Under the pieces are notes generated by a model that saw nothing but the letters and a program-made list of their open reading frames with translations, had not been told where the DNA came from and did not search any database. Positions 48,486-60,626 of a stretch of DNA of 64,000 nt are shown here, one piece after another. Position 1 is the first letter of the stretch. Every line of letters begins with the position of its first letter. Position numbers and translations under genes: made by a program. Origin of the DNA: Megaleporinus macrocephalus (taxonomy: Eukaryota; Chordata; Actinopteri; Characiformes; Anostomidae); contig CM038702.1 of NCBI GenBank assembly GCA_021613375.1, forward strand, positions 21,394,349-21,458,348, written 5' to 3'.

Positions 48486-49002
48486 TTTAGCTTTATAATA
48501 TCTCAATATATAATCCTTAGAAATATTTGAATACATAATTGCTTTTTAAGTAGCGTTTCTGACTGAAAGAACAGAGTTAGTACTAATTTGGTTTGGATTC
48601 TCGCTGTAACTGGAGCGTTTCACTTGGCCATCAATCTTGTTAGTTTGCTGCTTATTGATTTATCCACAGTTCTCCTGCCTTCACAGTTCACTGCACAGTC
48701 TCCGTAAGTCATTAAAGCTGTAATTTATGTTTAACTGGAAGAGTAGATATTAACACCGTATTATCAGCATGATAACTTTGACAGCCCTGATAGTCACACA
48801 GCAGTCTGTAAGTGAGTGGCTTCAGGAGTGAGGGATGCAGATGAGCTCTCGAAGCCATTTGATTTCTCAACTCAAACAAACATATCACACTTTGCCAGAG
48901 TGAAAAGTAATCGTACCATTACACCTTGAGCGTGTGCAGTGTGCTAGCGCTGGCGAAGCATCATTAACAAAGCATACAACAGAGCAGAAGTGAGATACTC
49001 AC

Positions 49003-49042
49003 ATGCTTAGAGAGGTTGGTGCTCTTTGAGTCCACATCATAC
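49003..49042 (-). CDS. cpne8: Copine 40-nt micro-exon, third Ca2+ loop of C2A
   Basis: This exon is only 40 nt: one base finishing a Leu codon, then 13 codons reading YDVDSKSTNLSKH. The acceptor is TTTTCTGCAG and the donor is CAT before GTGAGT. Entry phase is 2 and exit phase is 0, fitting both neighbours. The DxD of YDVDSK supplies Ca2+ ligands in the third loop of C2 domains, so this small exon carries part of the C2A calcium site. It lies alone between introns of about 13.8 and 12.9 kb. Its first six bases are GTATGA, which resemble a donor. Skipping it would shift the frame, since 40 is not a multiple of three. Human CPNE8, from memory, has a very similar segment, with P where this protein has T. 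Confidence 0.92.
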
Positions 49043-49683
49043 CTGCAGAAAAGAGAAAAATATGCTTAATCATCAATTAAGCCACATATCCACACATTTA
49101 AACATTATCCACAAATCCAGCGGGATTTCCCTTTAAAGGCCTCAAATGGAACCGTTCTCTGCAAACACTACGGACTCGGAGTGACAAGTTAGCTAATTAG
49201 GCCTTTGTTTGTGTACAGAGCTGGAGAAAAGAGAGCCAAAGGAAAAGGCAGAGGTTACAGTACAATGACCACCTCTTCTTTTTTTAGCCAGATCATTAGC
49301 TGGAGGATGAGTCATACATGCTAATTGCCTGAGGATATGTAGCTCACCAGCTTGAATTTAGTTAAAAAGATAGTTTGGCAAATATCAAATTTTCTAAATC
49401 ACGGCCCCCCTCAGACTCCCTTATCTTAAACGTAATCAATCAGTCAAGTTTGGAGTTATTCATTTATTACTTCTGTAGCTACGCCTTCTGTAGATATTAC
49501 TCTAAAGGCTGCTTACTAATGGAAGCAACCTGAATGTCTAAATCAACATACACTTTATTTAGTTATTTATTGGAGTTGGAGTTATTTGTTTTAAGACAGA
49601 TGCTACTACTTCAAAGCTATGCAATGAATGTTTGTGCATAAACACAAATATTCAAAACAGCTTCACTTGAAATGACAGAAAGG

Positions 49684-49685
<2 letters not shown>

Positions 49686-49758
<73 letters not shown>
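49686..49758 (+). repeat. (TA)n microsatellite
   Basis: About 36 uninterrupted TA units. Confidence 0.97.
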
Positions 49759-49760
<2 letters not shown>

Positions 49761-49871
49761 AAGTGTGAATAAACATTTTGATGTGACCATGTTTTCACAC
49801 ATCTCACTTGTATGTTTTTTTTAAATTATTTTTTACGTGATTACACATTTCATGTCAAGTGTACAAAAACC

Positions 49872-50120
49872 ATTTTGTCACTGTTCAAAAAAAGAGTATC
49901 TCTAAAATAGTAACTTTACAGAAGAGGACAAAAGCCTTCTTTACTTTTACATTATGTTAATGTAAGAGGTTTTACTCCAAGTGATTTTGGAGCATTCCTA
50001 TTGGTCCATTCATCAAGAAACAGGGCATAAAGGACACCTGCTGTGTTCAAATGATAACAAGAAAAATGACAAGCAACAAAAATGGAGGTACATGGTTTTC
50101 TGAGGACAGTGTTGATATGT
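49872..50120 (+). mobile_element. MITE family copy, diverged full length
   Basis: The left end TTTTGTCACTGTTCAAAAAA and right end GAGGACAGTGTTGATATG are decayed termini. The interior has AGAGGACAAAAGCCTTCTTT, CTATTGGTCCATTCATC and TGTTCAAATGATAACAAG. Confidence 0.75.
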
Positions 50121-50394
50121 TTATTCACATGTGATAGTAATGTGCTTTTTGTAAGGGTTTAAAGTGGGTTTCAACTTTTTTTTTCAAAATCACTGCATAA
50201 TTAACCCTCCTGTTATGTATACATTCTATACATTTTAATTTATTCTTATTTTATTTAGACTTCTTATTTTAAACTTTTTTCATATCTTGTCTGCAAGTGG
50301 GGCATCTTAATTAATACAGATGAAATATCTACTCTGTTCTGGGTCAAACTGTCTCTTTTAATTCAATTCAAAACTAAATGAGCCACAAGTATTA

Positions 50395-50600
50395 TTTTTA
50401 AATTAATTATTTTTAATGTTTAAAAGACAATAAGTTTTGGTTTGATATGTGTGTCCTTTGTAGCCTCCATCCTCACTGCTAGGTTAAACTGCCCATCAAG
50501 AATTAGCTCTGACCAACATCCTTGATGAAAAGGGCTACAAAGTTTTTTTGAAATGATCGTATCTAGTAAGAAATACAATATGGGATGATTAAAGGCTGTA
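50395..50600 (+). repeat. Spaced direct repeat, copy 1
   Basis: The run from AATTAATTATTTTTAATGTT to ATATGGGATGATTAAAG closely matches 51362-51566, including GATGAAAAGGGCTACAAAG. Confidence 0.92.
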
Positions 50601-51361
50601 AAATACGTGTTTGGATGACAAGCTTGTTTTGTAAACGATGAAATGGGATCTCATTGTTATTATTGGGACGCTCCACATCGGTGGCTCTGAGATAAAAGCC
50701 CGCTATTCTCTTTCATCTGCACACACTCACACTTCTTGGATTGAGACACCGTCATTTTCATTCACTTTCAGACATTTCCACTCGTTCGCTTTCTAGGTGA
50801 GTGTATGACACAATCTGCATGTCATCTCTTTAATGCTGAGCCAAAGAATGTACCGTGTAACAAGCTGCATGACGTTCATCAGTTTGTAGCTCTGACTACT
50901 GTTTAGACTGCTAATGCACAGAATTACACTCACAGGCCACTTTATTAGGTGAGTCATTCTACCATCGCAGTGGCAAACAGGGGATGAACGCTGATCTTTA
51001 AATCAGATGTAAAATGTGGGCTGTTGTAGTGACGGGGACGTCAAAAGAGTCCACTCTTCAACTTCAGTATGTCTTGACCAATTACTGTAACAGTCTAAAT
51101 GCTTAAAGTCGACTCTCCAACTTTGATTAATGTGAGTTTGTTTTAATTACGAGCCCTAAACAAGGATAGCACTCCTCACTGACCCTTCGTTTTAGTCGTG
51201 AGTTGGAAGGCAAGAAACAATTATTGGAAATGGTGCAAGAAATAAAAACCACAGAACGTTTTAAAAAAAGAGGATGAAGCTGAAATGTACTCCCTGTTAG
51301 CAACTTTTTTTTATTTTAATTTCTGTTACACATCACAGTTCACTTGATTTAATTATTTTAA

Positions 51362-51566
51362 AATTAATTATTTTTAATGTTTAAAAGACAATCAGTTTTG
51401 GTCTAAGCTTTATATTTGTGTCCTTTGTAGCCCCTATCCTCACTGCTAGGTTAAACTGCCCATTAAGAATTAGATCTGACCAACGTTCTTGATGAAAAGG
51501 GCTACAAAGTTTTTTTGAAATGATCGTATCTAGTAAGAAATACACTATGGGATGATTAAAAGATGA
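51362..51566 (+). repeat. Spaced direct repeat, copy 2
   Basis: This is the second copy of 50395-50600, about 970 nt away and over 90 percent identical by eye, with one small insertion near 51405. Confidence 0.92.
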
Positions 51567-51639
51567 TTAATTTCTGTTTCGCTTTAAATAGTTTAAATAG
51601 TTAAATAGTTCTCTATTCTGTCACCATTCAGCTATCTGC

Positions 51640-51825
51640 GGCATTACATTAACATTTATCCAGAGAGACTTATTGTTTACATTTACGCTGGTAGGTAAAG
51701 GTAGTGTTGGGAGTCTTACCCAAGGACTCTTATTGGTATAGTGTTGGCTGGTGGCTCAGATGGGGAACCTAACCTGAGTCTACAGGGCAGTGGTGTAACC
51801 CACTACACTCTACCAACCACAGCAT
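51640..51825 (+). repeat. Dispersed SINE-like element
   Basis: TTATCCAGAGAGACTTATTG, GAGTCTTACCCAAGGACTCT, TGAGTCTACAGGGCAG and TAACCCACTACACTCTACCA recall a common fish element. From memory only. Confidence 0.6.
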
Positions 51826-52256
51826 CACTTAAGGTGGACCTGAAAAGTTGAGACGCACTCAAATATGAGGCTCATTTCAACATCTTAAAAGGAGGAACAG
51901 AATAACATTCAACCTTTTCTTTCAAAGAACTGAAAAAAAGAGTTGGAAAATGGTTCTGACTGTAGCAATGATTTCAGTACATCAGTACTCAGTATATTAC
52001 TCCGAGCCCCCCCGCACAGTCCTCATTATGTTATGCTGAATTTTCATCATATTACTGTAATCTATAAATCTAAATAAATCAAAAAAGGTAAATGTTTAAG
52101 ATGCTTTAATCTCTGATGTATCCCTGTATCATCTGCTCAGGGGCTTTATCATTTTTTGACCAAAAGCAAGGGACGCCAAGGAGTCAATACCATCAAACCA
52201 CCAGCAGCTGGAGTCAAAAGTTGGAGGCGACTTCCGAAAACCCAGAGTCGTGCATT

Positions 52257-52581
52257 ATTTGTCACGATACAATATATTGTGATATATTGCGATACTGCAA
52301 GCAAAGTGATTTTTTGAATCCTACTATTAAAACACACCACTATATGAACAGATTTGCCAATGCTTACAATAGCACTGCGTCCTTGTGCTGCTTGTTAATG
52401 TTGGAGTGGAGCTGAAAATGGATTACAACACTGCCATCTAATAGTCAGGTTTAAACACAACACACACTGATTCACTGTCTGCCAGGAATCTGTGTATCAA
52501 TACTGTGTTTTTGAGATTTGCTACAGTATCACAAAACATAATATCCCGATATTCGATATTTCAATATTTTCTTACACCCCT
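52257..52581. mobile_element. hAT-like non-autonomous element, decayed
   Basis: The right end is TTTTCTTACACCCCTA, whose complement TAGGGGTGTAAG is a hAT-type terminus. Both subterminal regions carry GATATATTGCGATAC and CCGATATTCGATATTTC. The left terminus is worn and no duplication is clear. Confidence 0.55.
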
Positions 52582-52605
52582 AATACCCTGATACCCATAC
52601 AGAAC

Positions 52606-52946
52606 TGTAAGGAGTAAGCAGGCACAGACAGGCGAGGTTTATATAAATGTAAGTTCTTTATTTATAGTCCAAACTTGGACTATAAAACAACAACATGGAG
52701 AAACACACTCTGAACAACAAACAATATCCAACCAAGACAGGAGCAAAAAACAGGGGCTTAAATATTCAAGGACAACAAGGAACAGCTAAATAGGGAAGGG
52801 CCACAAACACGGAACAGGTGAGGGGCGGAGACATAAGGAGCACAACACAAAAACAGATGCACAAGGGAACAGGAGAACATAAACAAAGACAGACACACTT
52901 GGCAAAGACAGGATAAGGTTAACAAGACCACAGACAGGATGTGACA
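52606..52946 (-). mobile_element. Solo-LTR candidate, 341 bp
   Basis: Read on the minus strand it begins TGTCACATCCTGTCTGTGG and ends GCTTACTCCTTACA, with TG and CA at the ends. A polyadenylation signal, AATAAA, lies about 75 nt before the end. Flanks AGAAC and AGGAC differ at one base and may be a 5-bp duplication. No gag, pol or env sequence is present. A diverged relative lies at 43877. It might instead be another retroelement tail. Confidence 0.6.
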
Positions 52947-53024
52947 AGGACATACTACTACAAATTACTACCAAAATAGTAACAATAATAAGATGATGTT
53001 CAGGTATTATTACTATTTAAACTG

Positions 53025-53215
53025 AAAAGCCAACAACAACTCCAGCAGTGCTGCCATATGTGCAGCACATACACATGGCAACCATGTCAGTGTCCCTGCA
53101 ATGCAATCCACCATCCAAATAATATTAGATGCTCCTGTGGGATAAGGGGGCTAATATGTTTTGCAGAGAAACAGATGTACTACAATCTGTAACTGTAGAG
53201 CTACAAAGCAGTGGC
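53025..53215. repeat. Dispersed fold-back type repeat, partial
   Basis: AACTCCAGCAGTGCTGCC, CCATGTCAGTGTCCCTGC and GCAGAGAAACAGATGTACTA belong to the family at 19437 (inverted) and 33010. Confidence 0.65.
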
Positions 53216-55328
53216 TTAACCAGAGGGACTGGGCCCACAGCGTTTAACCCTTTAGCCTCAGATTGCAAATAAGGAGTACCGAGGATTTACCAGCCAATAG
53301 TTTGACCTGTCAGTTGTGCAAAAGATGAACTTAACAGCATAGCCACATCCCCTCTCCATCCATCCGAACCCCTGATCTCTCACTTGATTGGTCCTCTTAA
53401 AGCACATACAAAGTTTATGTATGGTAAATAGCAGTAAATCAAAGGTGTGCACTAACCTGCAGCATCACGGTTCATTTTTACAACTTCACAAAAAGGATAA
53501 GAGGAGGAGAGAAAAGTGGAGCTGAGAGGAAAATAGAGAGAGTGTTCAGAATAACTAATTCAGCTGCAGAGCAACAGGTCAGTCTCTGGCCTCCTCTGCT
53601 CACCTGATCACCAAGCTAGCAGTTACTGCTCTAGGCTGTTTCTGTCTGTCAGGAAATATCACATTAACCCGCCACCGACTGAGATCATCTCCATTACCAA
53701 TTTTCAGACTCCAGCTAACTGCTTTCAGAAATATAGAGTACAGAATACTTACAGGGAGCACAGACACGGCATCAAACATACAATACAATATATTTCTGCT
53801 TTTTCCAACACATTCAAATGACACGTTCATTTTTTACTGTAATCGTATTTATTTGTATTTAAGATTTCAGATTTTTTTTCTCGGGTGCATCTTAAATTAA
53901 GATTTTTCTAAGATTAGATATCAGATAATCAACTTGCATAAGGAAGGGGATTTCTGGGAAATTATCAAATAACACAAGGGACTTCAGTATAAGACCTAAT
54001 AGACTACCAAAACTGGCAACATAAGATAAACAGCACTTAACATTTTCATCATTGAGAAAGAAAATTAATATCTACAGGTATTTCTGTCCATCCGTCTACT
54101 CTCACAATAGACAACTCAACACTCTGATTTTGAAAGGATACGTAGCTGTCAAGAAGCCTTTACTGAAAAAAGAACATTTATTAATTTGTGAAAACAAACA
54201 AACAAACAAAAAAAGAAGCTGCTTGTGTTCTCAGAACAGTGGACTGACCACCCCTAAAGTCCAAACCTTTCCAAACAAGAAAATGCAGCCAACCTCTAAG
54301 ACTGAACTTTGGAGTTGTTTAAAAATTCCTTGCTAAGTTGAAAGTAAAACTCCTGAAAAAGGAATAAAAGTTGTTATAATTGAAAAAATGACAACACACT
54401 ATATATTAAAATAATGATATTAAATTTGTTGCTGAGGCTTCTGTCTAATTCATATTTTTAGTGACACTAAAAAAAGAACTGCCTGGCTTTGACTGAAAAG
54501 TAAATATAAAAAGGTGATAACAGCACTGCGTTACTGTATACTGCATTAAAAAAATATTCAATATTAAATACATAAATAAATATGTAGCCATGCAGTAGCA
54601 CTGACAAAAAACAAATGATTATCATTGCTGGATGCTAAATCTGGTTTATACCCCTTCACCCCTGTGAATCACACCCATAAAATCAAGCTGGGAAGCTACA
54701 TGGTAGGAGTTCAAATTAGCATAAAATCAATAACCCAAGGTTGTTGGTTACACATTTTGTACATTTTTACACAACGATAACCATAAACGCACACAGGGCT
54801 ACAGCACACACACTCCATGAGCCTACTGTTGCTAAATGTCAGGCAGCTTCTATCTGCGCCAGAATAAATATAGTATATGTACATATGCAGAATATGTAGT
54901 AATGAGGCCCAGAAATGAATTAGTTATGTAAGGAGCTGTAAGGAGTCCCCAAAAGCCTCTGTCATATTCCATCCCACTGCGCATGCACACACATTAATAG
55001 TGCAAGACCTCAGTGACATATGAAGGCATATGTTTACACAGAAACACAGCCATTTAGTCATACACACGTAAACCCCTCCACCCAGCTGGGGAGACAAGGC
55101 AGTGAGTGTATGACGGAGGGCAATGAGCAGGGTGTGACTCTGTGGTCAGTTGGGAAACAGGGTGGACATAGCTTTTCCAAGCATCATGGATCTTCTCTTC
55201 CACCTGCATTTGATACTTTACTTTGGAACTGAGGGAAGCAGAGATATGGTGCATCATGTGGAACAGAAGGACGCCTGTACCAACTTGCATGACATCATCA
55301 GTGAATTCTGGCCTTGTGTTTTCACTAA

Positions 55329-55515
55329 CATATCCTCACTGTCCAAAGAAAAACATGTGTCTCCATTTTGTTGATTTTCAAACCCAACAGTTGTTTTTTA
55401 TGTACTAGGAAAATTTCATGATAAATGGACCAATAGAAATGCTCTAAATTAGCAAAAAATTCTGGTTCCATTGATTTACATTCAAAGTGGAGAGTGTTTT
55501 GACAGAGACAATATA
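55329..55515 (+). mobile_element. MITE family copy
   Basis: The left terminus CATATCCTCACTGTCCAAAG is followed by AAAAACATGTGTCTCCATTT. The interior has TTTCATGATAAATGGACCAA and TTCCATTGATTTACATTC. The right end is GACAGAGACAATATA. Confidence 0.8.
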
Positions 55516-58493
55516 CATTTAGCCTAAGTGCAGGGGCACTTGTTATTAGATCCAGAAGCTTAGTGCCAGTGTGAGCCGTTTAGCCAATCCCGAAATGACT
55601 TTATATGAAAGTTATACGCAAAACCTGTTCATTTCAATTGAAATACTGTATTTGAGGTACAAATGCTCTGTATGTTACTCTGTGAGTTGCAGTTTTACAG
55701 TAAAAGCTCCATATCTACTGATATCTAAAGCCTAACACCAGATATTAGAGTAGTAGAGCAACCTATTTGCTTTTTTAGCGTTCTCCTAGTACAGTGGGTG
55801 GAACAATATCAGATTCTGATGTAGGCTAGCTGCATACTAAACCTGTACTCACGGTAACTGAGCATTGAAACTTTTCTCTAAGCAGATATAAGTGTTGGGG
55901 AAACGACCTGACAGCACGAAAAACTGACTTCATCTGTTAACTTTGCAAAAACTATTTGTTATATGCTATGATTTTACTTTCGACTTTAATCATTGCTCTC
56001 CAGACATATTGCTAACACCAATAGCTCTTGTTCAGTGAGACACAGCTGCTGCCAAAATGCATGAACTGATGCTGCTGTCTTGCCGGATGGGTAGAAGCAC
56101 AAAAAAGAACAAACAGAAGATAGCTAGAAGTGTTACATGGCAACAGCTTTATTGACTGGCAGTGAAGCAGCATGTTAAAGCAAGGTACTCATTCAGAAGT
56201 AGTTACTAGTTAAGGCATGGCATAAGGACGGTGATGCAGCGAATTTGTAAACACTAATTAGTGTGAACTAAGGTCTTAGTGGAGACACGACACCAGTATT
56301 TTAACTTCCCTGGACTCACTAGATGACACTGAATTGTACTATTCTTGCATAATAACGCCTGTAAGCTTATACATCTGTCTCACTTTAGTTTAAGAAATGA
56401 CAAAGCGTTTCACTTGCTATTTTGTCCCATTCATCCTGCATACACATCTTAAGCTGCATCATCTATGTCGCACGTCATGGGTTGTTTATGTCACATGCCA
56501 ACACATATGTCTGTTTCACCTTGGGTTACGCTTTTTCACTTTACTATGACAATCGATAAGCTTGGCTTGAACACGTTCATCAGCCTGGTGTGCATGAAGG
56601 CTCTCAGTTTCCGCAGAACTGTGAGGCTGAGAGACCCCAATACCGTTCACTCGGCCACTGCTATATTACATTATGTTACACTATTATATTATTTATTCTG
56701 ATTTCGCTGCTTTGGACAATATCAATAAGTCACTTTAAATAGATATATCTTCTTAGATAACCTGCCTATGCAAAAGTTTCTACATATGTCCTCCTGTATA
56801 TCTTATGTATATAACTTGTGTATGTTTTGTATAGTCCTTTATATATTTCAGGTATAACTATATGTATATTTTCTAGCTTATTTTTACTTTAATATTGTCT
56901 ATTTATTGTATGTTTGCACCATTTTACATATATAATGCTATAATAAGACTGAACCGGCAACACATGATGACCTAAGAACATGCACGTGATTAAGACTGCT
57001 TCCCAACTGCTAACAGACTGGTTGTGATCGACTGAGCTGTACTAACATATTCCTGTGGGTCAATAAACTCAAGTCTACGCTGAAGGTCTCCTGACTTCTG
57101 ATTGCTGAAGGCCGAATTTTTAACACTCTGCAGGTTTATTTCCGCTCATGTACATATATGATAAAACAGTTAATAGTAATGAGGACATTAATGCAAGGTG
57201 TAGACACGCCCTTAATTTACAACCCCAAAGAAAACAATGCAATGTTTCCTTCACAGTTACTTTGACTTTTATTAGATGTCTTGGTACTGAGGTTAACGAA
57301 TGATGAAGTGTTTCTGAGGTTATTTTATCCCATTTATTCTGCAAACACATCTTAAGGTGTGTAACGATATGGAGTCATCTTTGACACGTTTACTGTTTCA
57401 AAACTCAGGCAGGCCAGTCCAGGCTTATCCTATAAGTATTTTTGTGAAGGGATGCATGTGGTTATTGAATATATAGATATTTTATCTTATTTATATATTT
57501 TTTACTGTTTTATTCTTCTATTATTTTATGTTGTTTGAAACCAATCCATTCATCTATCAATCAATTAATCAAACAATCAGTCAACAAGTCATCTTGCCAA
57601 GTTTTTGCCAAGTGTTTAACCTTCAGTGTTTTATATTTAATACTTAACATTTACACATAATCTGATACCTGGTATTAATATTAGGCCATTCTGGGTCAGA
57701 GATGGGAAAAAAAAATCTGATCTAATGCTATAAAAAAATCTCCTGAAATATCAGATTGAGCATGACAACCTACTTTTACATGATCTTCAGAAATCTTTTT
57801 AAATCTTAGTGGTTTTTAAGGAAGCACCTGATCTATATCATATTATTGTCAAGGTTTTGAAAGCAGTAGCAGCTTTAGAAAAGAAAGGAGGTATCTCTGA
57901 GAATATAAAATATTTTCTTATTGGGGCGTTTAAATACTATATTACTTTTTAAAACCTGGTTATTCAAGATGTCCCTAAGTGTCTGTAAGTGCTTTGTAAT
58001 CTGATTTAATGAAAGAAACTCTTATTTAAACAGTACCACTTCTTTTCTAAAAGAGAAGGAGCGATTATGGATTAGTGGTGCAATAGGTCCAGCCAACACC
58101 GTGGCTTGGAAAAGAAGGCTAGAATAAAGCTGTGGACAAGCTGACATTTACACAAACCAACAGGTAGTCTATAAACATCCTGCTAACCCCGACACCCCCT
58201 ACTACCCCCTCTGTGACTGCTTACACAAGCACTTATAGGAAAATTCCACCTCACACGTTACGGATGGAAATGAAAAGGCGGCTTGTTCTGTAGGCACTAA
58301 GCGCAGTAGTGACTAAAATCCAAACTCACTCCCACCTTAGCGCACATAATAAAATTTCATACCACTCGGGCAGCGTGTGTGGAAACCTTCAGCGGCTGCC
58401 CACTGGCTTCTATTATGATTGTGTCTGGAATCAACAGGTTTTCTGTTCTTCTCTGGAGACAAGAAAACATCAAAATGTAGAAGTGTTCCTTTT

Positions 58494-58825
58494 TCATTCA
58501 TTCGTTATTGTCTAAGCCACTTAGCCTCCTGGGTCATTGGGTGGGATGGGGTGCTGGAGTCTATCCCAGCGCTCCTTGGGCAGGAAACACCCTGGACGTA
58601 CACATTTATACACACACACACTCACAAATAGGGGCAATTCAGTATCTCCAATTTGCCTGACTGCATGTCTTTGGACTGTGGGAGGAAACCAGAGCACTCA
58701 GAGGAAAACCCACGCAGACACAAGGAGAACATGCAATGTCCACACAGAAAGAATCCAGGCTGCCCAGCCAGGAAATCAAACTCTTCTTCCACTGAGGCAT
58801 CAGTGCTACCCACTCGACCATCGTT
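58494..58825 (-). mobile_element. SINE with tRNA-like head and L2-type tail
   Basis: On the minus strand the head has GATGGTCGAGTGGGTAGCAC (A-box-like), and GTTTGATTTCC takes the B-box place. The body has GACATTGCATGTTCTCCTTG and GGTTTCCTCCCACAGTCC. Its tail, read on plus at 58500-58580, includes GGTCATTGGGTGGGATGGGG. This is the most complete copy in the window. Confidence 0.85.
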
Positions 58826-59212
58826 CCACACTTTAATCATGGCTACAAAACTGCCATCAGTTCAACACACAGTAAATAGTTATGCTCAGCAGCAATGCAA
58901 TAATCTTTACCCTAACAAAGCCGTGTAGTGCATTACAGCTTTAGTGCTTGCATTCTGCTACTGACTTTACACAAATTTCCTTATAATTTTTGTTACTTTT
59001 GTAATATTTGTGTTAAAACTGAAATAAATATATTTTCTGAGCACGGAAAACAGAAAATATTAAAATATGGTATGCATGCACATACAGGTCACTCTGTATG
59101 GCCTAAAACAATCATTTAAAAGTCTGAGGTAAGAATTTGGTGGACCACATCCACATAATATCACATACACAGGCTCAACTCAAAGTTTGGGTCTCAAATG
59201 CCATGTCTTCTC

Positions 59213-59228
59213 AAAACTGAAAAGGATA
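59213..59228 (+). repeat. Target-site duplication, left copy
   Basis: AAAACTGAAAAGGATA recurs at 59675-59690 as AAAACTGAAAACGATA. Confidence 0.65.
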
Positions 59229-59674
59229 CAGTGGGCTAACTCCTTTCTAGACATTGTTCTCATGGAAAGATCTGTTGCTCATATGCATGCAGCCAGCCTC
59301 AAAACAATCGAGGCATGGGATATGGCATACAGTGTAGTTAAAGAAAAAGTGCAGTGTGATTGATTTTGTCTGGTTTTCTGTATTTTCCTTTTTTTATGTA
59401 ATATGTAAAAGCATTATTGTATATATAAACACATGTACATATGTGTGTGTGTATTGCATATGGAGAGAGATCCGAGTTCGGTTGTAGGGGAGGTATTCAT
59501 GTTGCCTTGGGGAGGGCTTTAAGAAGTTATAGACAGTTCAAGTTATACATTTATGTGTATGGGTATTTATTATTTATTCATTTTTTTATTATTATTATTT
59601 TGGAAGGAAAATAAATGTATAAATGGTACATAGGATGTATACCTGTATGCTTTCAATAAAGAATTGATCACAAA
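59229..59674 (+). mobile_element. 5'-truncated L1-like LINE, 3' end
   Basis: An open frame from 59229 to the TGA at 59361-59363 reads QWANSFLDIVLMERSVAHM and then KTIEAWDMAYSVVKEKV. It is consistent with the last residues of a LINE ORF2 protein, though the key motif is outside the fragment. The untranslated tail ends CAATAAAGAATTGATCAC and poly-A. A 16-bp near-perfect duplication brackets it. The ending TTGATC matches the LINE at 5698-6426. Confidence 0.68.
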
Positions 59675-59690
59675 AAAACTGAAAACGATA
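59675..59690 (+). repeat. Target-site duplication, right copy
   Basis: It matches 59213-59228 with one G-to-C difference. The first bases could also be part of the poly-A. Confidence 0.6.
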
Positions 59691-60363
59691 TGATAACGGT
59701 TATAGGCAATACACTTCTATCCTTATAAGACATGTCCTTTGCCAAGGTTTAACAGACTTCCCTTTAAATACTCTTTCAACAAGCTTGAAAAAAAGTCTGA
59801 TATATTTGTGTTGGAGGTCTGAAGCACAACTAACATTACAAAACATAATTACTCACTTCCACCAGAGGGGTCTCTATATTCCCAAATCTGAACTAGTGTT
59901 GCTTTAAACTAACAAAATAAATGCATTTTAAAAATATGGTTTAAAGTTAAGACACACATTCATTTAGCCTGCAGATACGTGTGCTCAATCTAACATCTGT
60001 ATGCATAGGACATACAAGTATAGCTGTTAGCTATAATACATATGAAAGAGCTTCTGATTGGCTGACTCCCTGACCGACCATTATCTATGGAGTAACTGGG
60101 CCATTTGTAAATTAAACCACCAAATCTACAACCTTTCTTCAAGAGTGAGATATAGTGGGAGATGAGTGGAAGAGAAAGTAAGAAAGAAAAAAATTTAAGG
60201 AGAAAATGTGTAAGCGAGAAAGGACGAGAGTGAGCAAGAGTGAGACAGAGAGAGAGATAGGGAGAAGAACGTTAGCATCACACAGTCAGCGTAGCCTTCA
60301 CAGTGGATTGGTGTATGGTTTGCTGTCCACCCACACACACGGCTGAGCCTTCAGGGGAACGGC

Positions 60364-60484
<121 letters not shown>

Positions 60485-60589
60485 CCCCATTTACACTCTC
60501 TCTGCCTGACTGGGCCACATTAGGGTTCTCTCTCCATAAACTATTTATAGCCTTGCATGTGCTTTTGCCATTCAGTCACTTGCATGTGT

Positions 60590-60592
60590 GTG

Positions 60593-60624
<32 letters not shown>
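60590..60624 (+). repeat. (CA)n microsatellite, short
   Basis: GCATACACACACACACACAC-type run of about 15 units. Confidence 0.93.

Positions 60625-60626
<2 letters not shown>

Larger units (their letters stand above)
35205..49002 (-). other. Copine intron, 13.8 kb
   Basis: This intron lies between the 40-nt exon and the 77-nt exon. It holds the 40-bp array, the nested transposons at 39558-41105, two LTR-like pieces, a SINE tail and a full MITE. Gene-free unique-looking parts are 36000-37950, 41110-42660, 44350-46100 and 46370-48230. I recognise no gene in them. Confidence 0.85.
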
